Shown: piece after piece, positions 49,555 through 59,356 of the stretch
Layout: every line of letters begins with the position of its first letter
Numbering within the stretch: position 1 is the first letter of the stretch
NCBI GenBank assembly: GCA_944321495.1
Contig: CALULP010000009.1
Span: 62,001-126,000, forward strand
Direction: 5' to 3'
Origin: an uncultured Bacteroides sp.
GTDB lineage: Bacteria > Bacteroidota > Bacteroidia > Bacteroidales > Bacteroidaceae
DNA length: 64,000 bases
The notes under the pieces: model-generated
What the model saw: only the letters and a program-made list of their open reading frames with translations
Told to the model about the DNA's origin: nothing
The model's database searches: none
Position numbers and translations under genes: made by a program

Positions 49555-51324
49555 ATGAGAATTACCATCAAACGCTTCTTATATATACTTTGCCTCGCCG
49601 CCACATGCCATGCAGGCGCATGGGCACAGGAAAACCAGTCATACTTTCTGCACACCGTTGAAAAAGGCCAGAGCCTGTACTCCATAGCCAGCATGTACGG
49701 GGTAAGCCAGGCAGACATCATCGGGCTGAACCCCGGAAGCGACGAGAAAATATACATCGGGCACACCCTGCGCATCCCGCGCAAAGCCGCCGACCGCCAG
49801 CATGAGACTTTCCATACCATTGCCGCAGGCGAAACACTCTACCGGCTTACCGTGGCCTACGGTGTTACCGCCAAAGCCATTTGCGACGCCAACCCCGGGC
49901 TGAGCGCCGAAAATTTCCGCATCGGGCAAGTGATACGCATCCCCTCGGCAGACTCTGCAAAGGAGGAACAACCGGTTGCTACCCCGCAACAAAGCAACAT
50001 ACAGCCGCCCGTGGAGTCGCGTTGCCGCGAAATGCACAAAGTAAAACGCCGGGAAACGGTGTACAGCATCAGCCGCCTCTACGGCATCACCGAAGCCGAA
50101 TTGCTTGCCGCCAACCCCGAACTGGAAGGAAAAACCAAGATAAAAAGGGGGAAAATGCTGTGCATCCCCTATCCTACAGCCCAAACCAAACAGCCGTCCA
50201 ACCCGGCAACCATCCCCACCGACGCGGAACTGTTCAGCGAGAACACCCCGGCAAGCCAACGCTTCCACACCATCAAGGCAGCAGTCATCCTCCCGTTCCT
50301 GGCTCCTAACGAGTCGGCACGCATGACAGAATATTACGAAGGATTCCTGATGGCAGTAGACAGCCTGAAGCGCACGGGTACATCCATCGATGTATATGCT
50401 TACAACTCAGGAGCCGAAAAAAGCAGCATGAACACCTTGCTTGCCAAACCGGAACTGAAAAGCATGGATATCATATTCGGCCCGGCTTACCAGCAACACA
50501 TTGCCCCCTTGGCAGACTTCGCCAAGGAGAACAATATCCGCTTGGTCATACCTTTCACCTCCCGGGACAACACAGTATTCCAAAACGCATCTGTTTACCA
50601 GATAAACACTCCGCAATCCTACCTGTACTCCGAAGTATATGACCATTTTGTACGCCAATTTCCCCATGCAAACGTCATCTTTGTGGAAGCCAACCAGGGG
50701 ACACGCGAAAAGGCGGAGTTCATCAGAGGACTGAAAGACGAATTGCGCAGCCGTGGCATACCCGCCACCAGCTTAAGGGAAGACGCCACACCCGAGTCTT
50801 TCAAAGCCGTATTGGCAGACGGAAGGCCCAATATCTTCATTCCTACGTCAGGCAGCAACCTAGTGCTTCTGAAACTGTTGCCCCAACTGACATTGGTGGT
50901 ACGCGAAATGCCCGACAGCGACATACACCTTTTCGGTTATCCCGAGTGGCAAACCTACACCAAAGACCACTTGGAAGCTTTCTTTGAGCTGGATACCTAT
51001 TTCTATTCATCGTTCTATACCAACAACCTGTTCCCGGCAGCCATCAATTTTACCCAAAGTTACCGCCGCTGGTATGGCAAGGATATGGACGAGCGATATC
51101 CGAAATACGGCATGCTGGGCTTCGATACCGGATACTTTTTCTTGAAAGGCTTGGCCGATTACGGCACCGGATTCGAGAAAAGCATGCAACGCATGAACCT
51201 TGTCCCCATACAAACCGGGTTCAAGTTCCAACGCGTCAACAACTGGGGGGGATTTATCAACAAGAAAGTCTTCTTTGTGCACTTCACCAAGAATTATGAA
51301 TTGGTAAAGCTTGACTTCGACTAA
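49555..51324 (+). CDS. LysM peptidoglycan-binding protein fused to a periplasmic-binding-type domain
   Basis: Secreted envelope protein of 589 residues. I start at ATG 49555, which places the signal peptide (MRITIKRFLYILCLAATCHA, ending GAWAQ) at the front. Three LysM modules follow: about 30-75 (HTVEKGQSLYSIASMYGVSQ), 83-130 (HTIAAGETLYRLTVAYGVTA) and 160-206 (HKVKRRETVYSISRLYGITE). After a Pro/Thr linker, residues about 240-589 look like a type 1 periplasmic-binding fold (KAAVILPFLAPNESARMTEY, DIIFGPAYQQHIAPLADFAK, NVIFVEANQGTREKAEF). The layout suggests a cell-wall-anchored sensor or cofactor, loosely comparable with LpoA. A 231-residue barrel gene follows after 32 bases. Confidence 0.88.
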   Translation: MRITIKRFLYILCLAATCHAGAWAQENQSYFLHTVEKGQSLYSIASMYGVSQADIIGLNPGSDEKIYIGHTLRIPRKAADRQHETFHTIAAGETLYRLTVAYGVTAKAICDANPGLSAENFRIGQVIRIPSADSAKEEQPVATPQQSNIQPPVESRCREMHKVKRRETVYSISRLYGITEAELLAANPELEGKTKIKRGKMLCIPYPTAQTKQPSNPATIPTDAELFSENTPASQRFHTIKAAVILPFLAPNESARMTEYYEGFLMAVDSLKRTGTSIDVYAYNSGAEKSSMNTLLAKPELKSMDIIFGPAYQQHIAPLADFAKENNIRLVIPFTSRDNTVFQNASVYQINTPQSYLYSEVYDHFVRQFPHANVIFVEANQGTREKAEFIRGLKDELRSRGIPATSLREDATPESFKAVLADGRPNIFIPTSGSNLVLLKLLPQLTLVVREMPDSDIHLFGYPEWQTYTKDHLEAFFELDTYFYSSFYTNNLFPAAINFTQSYRRWYGKDMDERYPKYGMLGFDTGYFFLKGLADYGTGFEKSMQRMNLVPIQTGFKFQRVNNWGGFINKKVFFVHFTKNYELVKLDFD

Positions 51325-51356
51325 CCCCCGCCTACCTTTTTAAACACGACTTCCCG

Positions 51357-52052
51357 ATGAAAGTGAAAATATACATCAGCCTCTTTCTTATCACCCTGAC
51401 ATGCCTAATCCCGGCGCAGGCACAGGTAGGTGAACAACGGCACAATTTCTCGCTCGGCATCAACGGAGGTGTCAACCTGAACAACGTCAGTTTCTCGCCC
51501 AGTGTGCAACAAAACTTCCTGATGGGAATAACCGGAGGAATCACGGCACGTTACATCTCGGAGAAATACTTTAAAATGATATGCGGGGCACAAATCGAAG
51601 TCAACTTCTCGCAACATGGATGGAGTGAAGCCTACAAGGATTATCCACAAGTAGGTTACACACGGACAATGAATTACGTGGAAATACCCTTTCTGGCACA
51701 TCTGGCTTTCGGAAAAGAACGGGGATTCCAGTTTTTCATCCATGCCGGCCCGCAAATAGGCCTGTGGTTAAGTGACAGCCACACGATAAAAGGGGATTGG
51801 GAAACATTGGCTAACAGCACCAACATTGTGACCGAACAACACGACAAACCCGTTGATAATACATTTGATTACGGTATCGCAGGAGGAGCAGGTGTGGAAG
51901 TACGTACCAAGGCCGGCAACTTCATCGTAGAAGGCAGATATTACTACGCCTTGTCCGACTTTTACGGAAGCACGAAGAAAGACTTTTTCGCACGCTCGGC
52001 ACATGGCGCTATTACCGCCAAAATCACCTACTTGTTCGACATCACCAAATAA
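51357..52052 (+). CDS. PorT-like outer-membrane beta-barrel protein
   Basis: Small predicted outer-membrane barrel of 231 residues with a signal peptide ending AQAQ (about residue 22). Alternating strands follow (FSLGINGGVNLNNVSFSPSV, YVEIPFLAHLAFGKERGFQF, GGAGVEVRTKAGNFIVEGRY), and the last strand ends in ITYLFDITK. This matches the PorT/OMP_b-brl_2 group. It follows the LysM fusion gene by 32 bases and is probably co-transcribed, so the two may form a cell-wall to outer-membrane pair. No ligand can be inferred. Confidence 0.85.
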   Translation: MKVKIYISLFLITLTCLIPAQAQVGEQRHNFSLGINGGVNLNNVSFSPSVQQNFLMGITGGITARYISEKYFKMICGAQIEVNFSQHGWSEAYKDYPQVGYTRTMNYVEIPFLAHLAFGKERGFQFFIHAGPQIGLWLSDSHTIKGDWETLANSTNIVTEQHDKPVDNTFDYGIAGGAGVEVRTKAGNFIVEGRYYYALSDFYGSTKKDFFARSAHGAITAKITYLFDITK

Positions 52053-52061
52053 GCCTGCCCT

Positions 52062-53081
52062 TTATCTTTTCCTTAAATAGATAATGGTCGGCAGATGGTC
52101 GCTATACCCGTTGAGCCATGTCCGGCCGCCATGGGTACGCAACGGATAGCCTTCATACTTGCCATCATGCTGGAAAAGGTAATCGCGGCTGAATATTTCA
52201 TGCCCGACATAGCGCAACCCGCGACGCGACTTCAACAAAGAGCGCGACACCAGAATCTGGTCGAACAAGTTCCACTTTCCCCGGTAAAGCAACGTGCCTT
52301 TACCTTTATCTTCCAACGTTTCCCACCAAGGATTGTAAAACTCGCCTTTTTTCACCTGCGAGCAGAATTTGCGTGCCCCCAATTCCTGCAAACTTTCATC
52401 CATGGGGTCATCATTCATGTCACCCATTACAATGATTTTCAATTTGCGGCTCTCGCGCAACAAGGAGTCTTTCAATGCCTTTACCTGGCGTGCCGCATGT
52501 ACCCGGACAGGTGACTCTGCCCCACGTGAAGGCCAATGGTTGACAATAACACACAAACGTTCGCCTGCCAAACGCCCGTCAACAACCAAAAAGCCACGTG
52601 TAGGATGCAATGTATCGCCTTGGAAAGGAATTGAAGGTACTAATTTAACCCGATTTACGGCAAACTGCAATGTATCATACAACAAAGCACAATCAATGCC
52701 TCGCTTGTCCGGTCCTTCCCGATGAACATATTTATAACGGGATAATCCGGGACATGCCAACAAATCGTCCAACACCCGATGATTTTCCACTTCGGCAACC
52801 CCGATAAAAGCCGGTCCCTGGGATACCCGTTCACGGGAAAGCTGTGAAATCACCTTTGCCAGATTCCGTAATTTCGACTCATATTTCCGGGAATCCCAAC
52901 GATAGCTTCCTTGTGGCAGGAAATCATAATCATTCTTACCCTCATCATGAATTGTATCAAACAAGTTTTCAAGATTGTAAAACGCCACACTATAAAGTTT
53001 TCCGCGCTCTCTATCACGGCTGTTTGCCCCTATGCACATCAGGCAAAGGATACAGAATAAAAAAAGACTTTTCTTCATCAC
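52062..53081 (-). CDS. Secreted endonuclease/exonuclease/phosphatase-family protein
   Basis: EEP-fold hydrolase of 339 residues with a signal peptide (LFLFCILCLMCIGANS). Catalytic motifs are intact: the Asn/Glu-containing SVAFYNLENLFDTIHDEG, GVAEVENHRVLDDLL with the metal-binding Glu, VIVNHWPSRGAES with the His, IVMGDMNDDPMDESL, and the C-terminal YSDHLPTIIYLRK with the Asp-His pair. Its substrate could be DNA, RNA or a phosphoester metabolite; the signal peptide implies action outside the cytoplasm. It is convergent with the barrel gene (9-base gap), and a -7 box lies at 53099-53106. Confidence 0.9.
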   Translation of the reverse strand: MMKKSLFLFCILCLMCIGANSRDRERGKLYSVAFYNLENLFDTIHDEGKNDYDFLPQGSYRWDSRKYESKLRNLAKVISQLSRERVSQGPAFIGVAEVENHRVLDDLLACPGLSRYKYVHREGPDKRGIDCALLYDTLQFAVNRVKLVPSIPFQGDTLHPTRGFLVVDGRLAGERLCVIVNHWPSRGAESPVRVHAARQVKALKDSLLRESRKLKIIVMGDMNDDPMDESLQELGARKFCSQVKKGEFYNPWWETLEDKGKGTLLYRGKWNLFDQILVSRSLLKSRRGLRYVGHEIFSRDYLFQHDGKYEGYPLRTHGGRTWLNGYSDHLPTIIYLRKR

Positions 53082-53098
53082 ACATACAGTTTACTTTG

Positions 53099-53106
53099 CA
53101 AAAATA
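53099..53106 (-). promoter_or_regulatory. Bacteroides -7 box for the EEP-family gene
   Basis: Minus strand reads TATTTTTG, exact consensus, 17 bases before the start codon. The 210 bases from here to the rpmE2 -7 box show no gene or structure I can recognise. Confidence 0.55.
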
Positions 53107-53319
53107 CAAAATGTATTCATCAAATCCGTCAATGCCTTGGACTTAAAATCTATCGCATACGCATTTATATGCAGTAACCTTCCCGAGACAGTGGAAAATG
53201 CCGCATGCGAAAAAGACGATAACAGTAATAAACATATCCCATTCAGGACATGAACGTATTATATAGATAGCCTGAAAAAAATATCTTCGTACATTCTTTT
53301 CTATCTCAGAGAAATGCAT

Positions 53320-53327
53320 TATCTTTG
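53320..53327 (+). promoter_or_regulatory. Bacteroides -7 box for rpmE2
   Basis: TATCTTTG, exact consensus, 81 bases before the L31 start, consistent with an untranslated leader. It overlaps the longer reading frame that begins at 53325, arguing against that start. Confidence 0.6.
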
Positions 53328-53408
53328 CAACCCGAAAAAGTGACCATTACACACTATTGTTACCAAACCAATAGGACAACTGAATATAAATTTAAAACAC
53401 ATAAAGAC

Positions 53409-53660
53409 ATGAAAAAAGGTATCCATCCTGAAAATTATCGTCCCGTAGTATTCAAAGACATGTCAAACGGCGACATGTTCCTGTCTCGTTCTACATGCAG
53501 CACCAAGGAAACCATTGAGTTTGAAGGTGAAACTTATCCTCTGGTAAAATTGGAAATCTCCAGCAGTTCACACCCGTTTTATACCGGTAAATCCAAACTG
53601 GTGGACACTGCAGGCCGCGTAGACAAGTTTATGAGCCGATATGGTAACCACAAGAAATAA
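53409..53660 (+). CDS. rpmE2: Type B ribosomal protein L31
   Basis: Large-subunit ribosomal protein, 83 residues from ATG 53409 ([20 protein letters not shown]). The type B (zinc-free) form is shown by the lack of the CxxC pairs of type A L31 and by [20 protein letters not shown]. The leader of about 75 bases between promoter and start could hold a regulatory structure, but none is obvious. A terminator with a T-run follows 22 bases after the stop, so the gene is monocistronic. Confidence 0.96.
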   Translation: MKKGIHPENYRPVVFKDMSNGDMFLSRSTCSTKETIEFEGETYPLVKLEISSSSHPFYTGKSKLVDTAGRVDKFMSRYGNHKK

Positions 53661-53681
53661 CATTCTTCTTCATTTAAGAAG

Positions 53682-53716
53682 AAACCCCGCCGATTTCCAC
53701 CGGTCGGGGTTTTTTC
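53682..53716 (+). terminator. Terminator of rpmE2
   Basis: Stem AACCCCG with CGGGGTT plus partial extension, followed by six T, 22 bases after the L31 stop. A smaller hairpin (TTCTTCTT with AAGAAGAA) lies just before it. Confidence 0.8.
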
Positions 53717-53816
53717 TTGCCCATAAATGCCATATACACACATAAAAAAATAGCGTTTACATTGGGAGGTACGGAATAAATTTCTTATTTTTACAGCAAC
53801 CAATACCCCCAATCTT

Positions 53817-55340
53817 ATGAAACGTTTCTTTACCATCTGCCTGGTGGCTATTTTCTGTGCAAGCACAGGATTTGCCAAACAAGAACCCATCACAGAGTAC
53901 ATCAACATCAAGGGCACACTGAAACAAGACTATGGACAGGCTCCTCAAGGGGCAACCGTCAATATAAAGATGGTCTTGAAAGTCAGCGAATCCAAGCAGT
54001 ACAAAAGAGGTGTCTATTACTTGGCCGACTTAGAAGGCCAGCAGATATTGATACCCAAGGATGACCTTGACTACATCGAATTGGACAAGCCCCAAAACCT
54101 GTCGGACTTTTGGCAACAGATTTACCTGACCTACCACTTCTATGAACAACAGGCCGAACAAGAGAAGCCCAATGACCTCCGCTTGGAAGTAGAAGCCGAA
54201 AGCCAAGAATACTTGGAACATTTGAATGAAATTGCATACGAAGATGCATACACCGCTTCATACGTACAAAGCGTTTTGGCAAAGCTATGCGGTCCGAATG
54301 TCACTACCAACCGCAATGGGAACCTGAACACTTTCGTTATCCAGTCGCCCGAACCTACTTCTTTCATGCTTCCCAGCGGGAATATCATTGTAAGCACAGG
54401 ACTTCTCTGCACGCTTGACTCGGAAGCCGAACTGGCCGCCATACTTGCCAGCGAGATAGGACATTATCTCTACGACCACCAAGTGACTAACGTACATCGC
54501 GCCACACAAAGGGCACAACGCGCCTTGTTTTGGGCAGACGTGTTCAGCAGCGTAGCATATAACTATGGCGTAGATTTTTATTATGACGGTGACTGGCGCA
54601 ACTTAGGCGCCAGTTTCGTGGCCGACATGGGTACCATCATCTCCTTACTATGCGTACCGGTAATCAACCGTTTGGGCATGAACTACTCCAACAGCCAAGA
54701 GCAAGAAGCCGACAAACTGGCATGTCGCATTTTGAGCTTTACCGGCTATTCTGAAGATGCACTGACCTCCGCCCTCAGAAAAATACGCGACTACTACTTG
54801 CGTAACCGAAGGCAAGAAAACATCCTACGCTACAACAGCATTGAAGACCTACAAAAGCGCATCGAAGGTAAACCGGACCCAGTCCCCGCACCGACAGACA
54901 GGCCTTACCTGAAAAACACCTATGACCTCATAAACTTCAACGCCGACCTCAACTACAGAGCCGCATTATACCAAGAGACCATCATGCTGACAGAAAAGAA
55001 TATTGCCAACCGATTGGCAGACTGCCAGACATATATCATACTGGTACGTGCAAAAATGGCACTTGATAATACGGAAACCGTCAACAACGAATGCCTTTCC
55101 CTACTGGAGAAAGCCAAAGAAATATCCCAAGGCTTCCCCAATCCGGATGTCTGTAAACAGCGCATCCTTCTCCTAATGCGCATGCAAAAACAAAGCAAGG
55201 CACTAACCGAACTACACGACTACATAGACATACTGACAACCTACAAAAAGCAACGTCCCGCAGATAAGGAAGAACGCATTTGGATTGACAAAGAGATGAA
55301 TTGGGCACAACTGATGATTAAGAGAATCAACAAAATATAA
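53817..55340 (+). CDS. M48-like metallopeptidase family protein with altered zinc motif
   Basis: Secreted protein of 507 residues (signal peptide to about GFAKQ, residue 22) similar to BepA/M48 peptidases, with a TPR-like C-terminal half. The expected HEXXH zinc motif is present only as SEIGH: Ser212-Glu213-Ile-Gly-His216. The downstream Glu ligand and conserved Asp are in QEQEADKLACRIL (Glu295, Asp299). The rest of the fold is retained, including the strand LPSGNIIVSTGLL and IRDYYLRNRRQEN. Loss of one zinc His predicts an inactive or much weakened enzyme. It stands alone, ending at a convergent hairpin with gcvT. Confidence 0.87.
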   Translation: MKRFFTICLVAIFCASTGFAKQEPITEYINIKGTLKQDYGQAPQGATVNIKMVLKVSESKQYKRGVYYLADLEGQQILIPKDDLDYIELDKPQNLSDFWQQIYLTYHFYEQQAEQEKPNDLRLEVEAESQEYLEHLNEIAYEDAYTASYVQSVLAKLCGPNVTTNRNGNLNTFVIQSPEPTSFMLPSGNIIVSTGLLCTLDSEAELAAILASEIGHYLYDHQVTNVHRATQRAQRALFWADVFSSVAYNYGVDFYYDGDWRNLGASFVADMGTIISLLCVPVINRLGMNYSNSQEQEADKLACRILSFTGYSEDALTSALRKIRDYYLRNRRQENILRYNSIEDLQKRIEGKPDPVPAPTDRPYLKNTYDLINFNADLNYRAALYQETIMLTEKNIANRLADCQTYIILVRAKMALDNTETVNNECLSLLEKAKEISQGFPNPDVCKQRILLLMRMQKQSKALTELHDYIDILTTYKKQRPADKEERIWIDKEMNWAQLMIKRINKI

Positions 55341-55345
55341 CAAAT

Positions 55346-55377
55346 CGGGCGTGGTACTCATATTCGTACCACGCCCG
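55346..55377. terminator. Convergent hairpin between the M48-like gene and gcvT
   Basis: Perfect 12-bp inverted repeat (CGGGCGTGGTAC with GTACCACGCCCG) and an 8-base loop, between the two 3' ends. It lacks a long T-run but is placed to stop both transcripts. Confidence 0.75.
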
Positions 55378-55403
55378 ACACAATATCATCAAACGGCTAT
55401 TCC

Positions 55404-56492
55404 TTATTTACGAAAAGGAGGTTTTACAACCCTTGCCTTCAGTTTACGACCACGCATGTCCATACAAATCTCCGTACCGGGAATGGCATACTCGGGTTTG
55501 ACATACCCCATACCGATACCCACTTTGCGTAAAGGGGACATGGTCCCAGATGTGACATGTCCTATTTCGACCTGCCCATCCGCAGCATAAAGCAGATAGC
55601 CCGGACGAGGGATGCCACGATCCAACAATTCAAAACCTATCAAACGACGGGTAACACCCTCTTCTTTCTGCCGTTCCAGAACCGGACGTCCAATAAAATT
55701 CTTCCCATCAATGAACTTGGTAATCCAACCCAACCCAGCCTCAAGAGGCGAAGTAGTGTCATTTAAATCGTTTCCATACAAGCAGAAGCCCATTTCAAGA
55801 CGAAGAGTATCACGCGCCCCCAATCCGACAGGCTTAATGCCGAATGGCATACCCGCTTCAAAAATGGCAGTCCACACTTTCAAAGCAGCTTCCGGGCGGA
55901 AGTATAACTCAAAGCCTCCGGCACCGGTATATCCTGTATTGGAGATGATAACCTCTCTCTCCCCAGCCAGCATACCATGAGTAAAGTGGTAGTACGGGAT
56001 GGCGGAAAGGTTGATATCCGTCAACTTCTGCAACGTATCCAAAGCAAGAGGGCCCTGTACGGCCAACTGCGCCATGCGGTCGGAAGCGTTTTCAAGCAGG
56101 ACATCCTCGGTGTTATGAGCGGTACACCACGCCCAATCCTTTTCAATATTGGAGGCATTCACCACCAGCAGGTACTTTTCCGGCTCATATTGGTATACCA
56201 GCAGGTCATCCACAATCCCTCCCTCTTCATTGGGAAAGCAGGAATATTGTACACGGCCAGGGGTAAGAACAGATACATCGTTTGACGTCACTTTCTGCAA
56301 AAACGATAATGCCCTCGGCCCTTTGACCCAAAATTCGCCCATATGGGAAACATCGAACACGCCCACCGAGCGGCAAACAGTCAAATGCTCATCAATAATA
56401 CCCGAATATTCTATCGGCATATTGTATCCCGCAAACTCGTGCATCTTGGCACCCAGCGAAATATGTTTTTCAGTAAACGGAGTGGTTTTCAT
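55404..56492 (-). CDS. gcvT: Glycine cleavage system T protein (aminomethyltransferase)
   Basis: Folate-dependent T protein of the glycine cleavage complex, 362 residues from the second of two adjacent ATGs. Signatures: [20 protein letters not shown] at the start, [16 protein letters not shown], the folate-site [37 protein letters not shown] and the late [20 protein letters not shown]. The other subunits are not in this window. No glycine riboswitch is visible in the 78 bases upstream. pepT lies directly upstream on the same strand. Confidence 0.96.
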   Translation of the reverse strand: MKTTPFTEKHISLGAKMHEFAGYNMPIEYSGIIDEHLTVCRSVGVFDVSHMGEFWVKGPRALSFLQKVTSNDVSVLTPGRVQYSCFPNEEGGIVDDLLVYQYEPEKYLLVVNASNIEKDWAWCTAHNTEDVLLENASDRMAQLAVQGPLALDTLQKLTDINLSAIPYYHFTHGMLAGEREVIISNTGYTGAGGFELYFRPEAALKVWTAIFEAGMPFGIKPVGLGARDTLRLEMGFCLYGNDLNDTTSPLEAGLGWITKFIDGKNFIGRPVLERQKEEGVTRRLIGFELLDRGIPRPGYLLYAADGQVEIGHVTSGTMSPLRKVGIGMGYVKPEYAIPGTEICMDMRGRKLKARVVKPPFRK

Positions 56493-56570
56493 CATGATGT
56501 TGGGAATGACAATTTATAGGTTAAATTTTATGGAATTACGATTTCTCGTCTGACTCCCATCCGACAGGCG

Positions 56571-57797
56571 TCAATTTCCCTTGGCAACCCGCTTGATAAT
56601 TTCCACAATAACGTCCCTTGCTTTCTCCATGCTCTGCACGGGCACAAACTCATACCGCCCATGAAAATTCAATCCTCCCGCGAAGATATTAGGACATGGC
56701 AACCCCTTAAAAGAGAGTTGAGCACCGTCCGTTCCCCCACGAATGGCACGTACACAAGGCTGCACACCTGCATCCTTCATAGCATGAATGGCAATGTCGA
56801 TGATATGCATCACGGGGTCTATCTGCTGACGCATGTTGTAATATTGGTCGTGCAGTTCCACTTGCACGGTATCCTCGCCGTACTCGGCATTCAGTATCGC
56901 AGCATGCTGCAGCATAAGTTGCTTGCGCTGTTCAAAACGTACCCGATCATGATCGCGAATGATGTACGAAAGAGTAGTCTGCTCCACATCTCCTTGCATA
57001 CCGGTAAGATGGAAGAACCCTTCATATCCCTCGGTATGCTCTGGAGTCTCACCAACAGGCAGCATTCCGATGAAACGTGCTGCTACAAGCATGGAGTTCA
57101 CCATTTTTCCTTTGGCATAGCCGGGATGCACGTTACGACCCAGAATCAGGATTTTAGCAGACGCGGCATTGAAATTCTCAAACTCCAATTCGCCTACCTC
57201 ACCTCCATCCATGGTATATGCCCATTGACAGCCGAACTTTTCAACATCAAACTTATGCGCTCCCAGCCCAATCTCCTCATCGGGATTGAAACCTATACGC
57301 ACCTTACCATGCTTCACTTCGGGATGCTCTTTCAACCAAGCAATGGCAGACACAATTTCTGCAATACCAGCCTTATCATCTGCTCCCAGCAGGGTGTGCC
57401 CGTCAGTCACAATAAGGTCCTCACCCTTATGCGCCAGCAACTCAGGGAAGCGTGAGGGCGACAATACCACCTGCCCGTCGGCACAAAGCACAATATCTCC
57501 GCCGTCATACTGCCGGACAATACGCGGACGGACGTTTTTACCGCTCATGTCGGGACTGGTGTCCAAATGGGCAATAAATCCGATCGTGGGAACCTCTTCT
57601 CCGGCATTGGCTGGCAGAGTGGCAAAAAGGTATCCGTTATCATCCAACGACACATCTTCCAGCCCTAACGACTCCAGTTCTTCTTTCAAATAACGGGCAA
57701 ATACCATCTGCCCCTCGGTACTGGGAGTCACCCCAGTTTCTTCGTTCGATTGAGTATCGAAACTGACGTACTTCAAAAAGCGTTCTACCAGTGTCAT
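56571..57797 (-). CDS. pepT: Peptidase T (tripeptide aminopeptidase)
   Basis: Cytoplasmic M20 zinc aminopeptidase that removes the N-terminal residue of tripeptides; 408 residues, the normal length. Zinc and catalytic motifs: [14 protein letters not shown] (His and Asp), [16 protein letters not shown] (bridging Asp), [16 protein letters not shown] (general-base Glu), [16 protein letters not shown] and the late [20 protein letters not shown] with the last His. It precedes gcvT by 78 bases on the same strand, so it may share its transcript. Confidence 0.96.
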   Translation of the reverse strand: MTLVERFLKYVSFDTQSNEETGVTPSTEGQMVFARYLKEELESLGLEDVSLDDNGYLFATLPANAGEEVPTIGFIAHLDTSPDMSGKNVRPRIVRQYDGGDIVLCADGQVVLSPSRFPELLAHKGEDLIVTDGHTLLGADDKAGIAEIVSAIAWLKEHPEVKHGKVRIGFNPDEEIGLGAHKFDVEKFGCQWAYTMDGGEVGELEFENFNAASAKILILGRNVHPGYAKGKMVNSMLVAARFIGMLPVGETPEHTEGYEGFFHLTGMQGDVEQTTLSYIIRDHDRVRFEQRKQLMLQHAAILNAEYGEDTVQVELHDQYYNMRQQIDPVMHIIDIAIHAMKDAGVQPCVRAIRGGTDGAQLSFKGLPCPNIFAGGLNFHGRYEFVPVQSMEKARDVIVEIIKRVAKGN

Positions 57798-57894
57798 GAT
57801 AATAGTGGTTAATCAATGAGTATTTAAAGAACGATAATGAATGATTAGTGCCTGCAATTCACGCTTTTCAACCACTCATCACCTATTGTTATTC

Positions 57895-59304
57895 TCAGAA
57901 GCAGCCCGTACCATCAAAGCAATGAGTACAAAGTTTACACTTTGGCAGGCCAATAGCTTCCACCAAATGTTCCAGCGTATTGAACTTCAGTGATGTCAAA
58001 CCAAAGCGTTGGCGAATGACTTCCACCAGTTTCTCATATTGAGGAGAACCCGTAGTAGCATATTTATCCAAATCTTTATCTGCATCACCTTCTAACTCTA
58101 AAATGATGCGGCGGGTAATAAGCTCCATATCGCTTTTGGAAGACGTAAAGCCAATAAAAGGACATCCGTAGATTAATGGAGGACAAGCTATACGGATATG
58201 TACTTCTTTCGCACCATATTCATAAAGCATCTTCACATTATCATGTAACTGAGTACCACGCACAATACTATCATCGCAAAACAACACTCGCTTCCCCTCC
58301 AACATGGCACGGTTAGGAATGAGTTTCATCTTGGCTACCAAGTTACGCAACTCTTGCCGACTGGGTGTAAAGCTACGAGGCCAAGTAGGCGTATACTTGG
58401 CAATAGCGCGGTGGTATGGCACACCTTTTCCCTCGGCATAACCCAACGCCATGCCGACACCCGAATCGGGTATGCCGCAAGCACAATCCACCTCCGAAGA
58501 ATCTTCTTTTCCCATCTTGACACCGGACAAGAAACGGGCTTCCTCCACATTGCGCCCTTCATAACACGATGTAGGAAACCCGTAATATACCCACAAAAAC
58601 GAGCATATCTGCATCTGTTTCTCGGGCTTGCGCATCTGCTCGATACCATCGGCACGAAGACGCACAATCTCACCCGGCCCCAAGAAACGGTCTATCTCAT
58701 AATCCAAGTTAGGAAAACTGCTTGACTCACTTGTAGCTGCATATGCTCCATCCTTCTTACCAATCACAATAGGCGTGCGTCCCCACTTGTCGCGAGCAGC
58801 AATAATCCCATCTTCCGTAAGCAAAAGCATAGAACATGATCCTTTAATATTGTGATACACGTTCTCAATACCTTCTACAAAATTACGTCCTTGAATAATC
58901 AGCAAAGCAATAAGCTCTGTTTGGTTAGTCTTTCCCGAACTAAGCTCGGCAAAATGCATGTTCTGCGCTAAAAGCTGTGCTTCCAATTCATCAATATTCA
59001 GCACCTTAGCTACAGTGACAATGGCAAAACGCCCCAAGTGGGAATTAATGATAATGGGTTGTGCATCCGTATCACTAATGATACCGATACCTGAATTGCC
59101 GGTAAACTTATCCAGCTCATCCTCAAATTTTGTACGGAAATAAGTACTCTCCAAGTTATGGATAGAACGGGTAAACTGATGCTTTTCTGCGTCATAAGTG
59201 GCAAGTCCGCCGCGCCTGGTACCCAAGTGCGAATTATAATCGGTGCCATAAAACAGGTCGGTCACGCAACCTGCCTTCGATACGGTTCCAAAGAATCCTC
59301 CCAT
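57895..59304 (-). CDS. PurF-like amidophosphoribosyltransferase paralogue without N-terminal Cys
   Basis: Protein of 469 residues with the two domains of glutamine PRPP amidotransferase. The C-terminal phosphoribosyltransferase part has the PRPP loop VLFCDDSIVRGTQL and CACGIPDSGVGMALGY. The N-terminal Ntn-hydrolase domain begins MGGFFGTVSKAG and contains YNSHLGTRRGG, but where classical PurF exposes Cys as first mature residue (MCGIVG) it has Gly. Glutamine hydrolysis by the known mechanism therefore seems impossible. The C-terminus is Cys-rich (KCKLCTHCFDGTGCF), like the iron-sulfur-binding end of some PurF proteins. It could be an ammonia-dependent enzyme or have another role. A -7 box lies 45 bases upstream. 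Confidence 0.85.
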   Translation of the reverse strand: MGGFFGTVSKAGCVTDLFYGTDYNSHLGTRRGGLATYDAEKHQFTRSIHNLESTYFRTKFEDELDKFTGNSGIGIISDTDAQPIIINSHLGRFAIVTVAKVLNIDELEAQLLAQNMHFAELSSGKTNQTELIALLIIQGRNFVEGIENVYHNIKGSCSMLLLTEDGIIAARDKWGRTPIVIGKKDGAYAATSESSSFPNLDYEIDRFLGPGEIVRLRADGIEQMRKPEKQMQICSFLWVYYGFPTSCYEGRNVEEARFLSGVKMGKEDSSEVDCACGIPDSGVGMALGYAEGKGVPYHRAIAKYTPTWPRSFTPSRQELRNLVAKMKLIPNRAMLEGKRVLFCDDSIVRGTQLHDNVKMLYEYGAKEVHIRIACPPLIYGCPFIGFTSSKSDMELITRRIILELEGDADKDLDKYATTGSPQYEKLVEVIRQRFGLTSLKFNTLEHLVEAIGLPKCKLCTHCFDGTGCF

Positions 59305-59348
59305 AAATTATGTTCTTATTACTACTGCTAAGTTTTAAAAAGGATGTG

Positions 59349-59356
59349 CAAAGGTA
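59349..59356 (-). promoter_or_regulatory. Bacteroides -7 box for the PurF-like gene
   Basis: Minus strand reads TACCTTTG, exact consensus, 45 bases before the start codon. Confidence 0.55.

Noticed and set aside
56493..56570. Glycine riboswitch upstream of gcvT
   Set aside because: The gap is only 78 bases and no tandem aptamer-like folds are visible.
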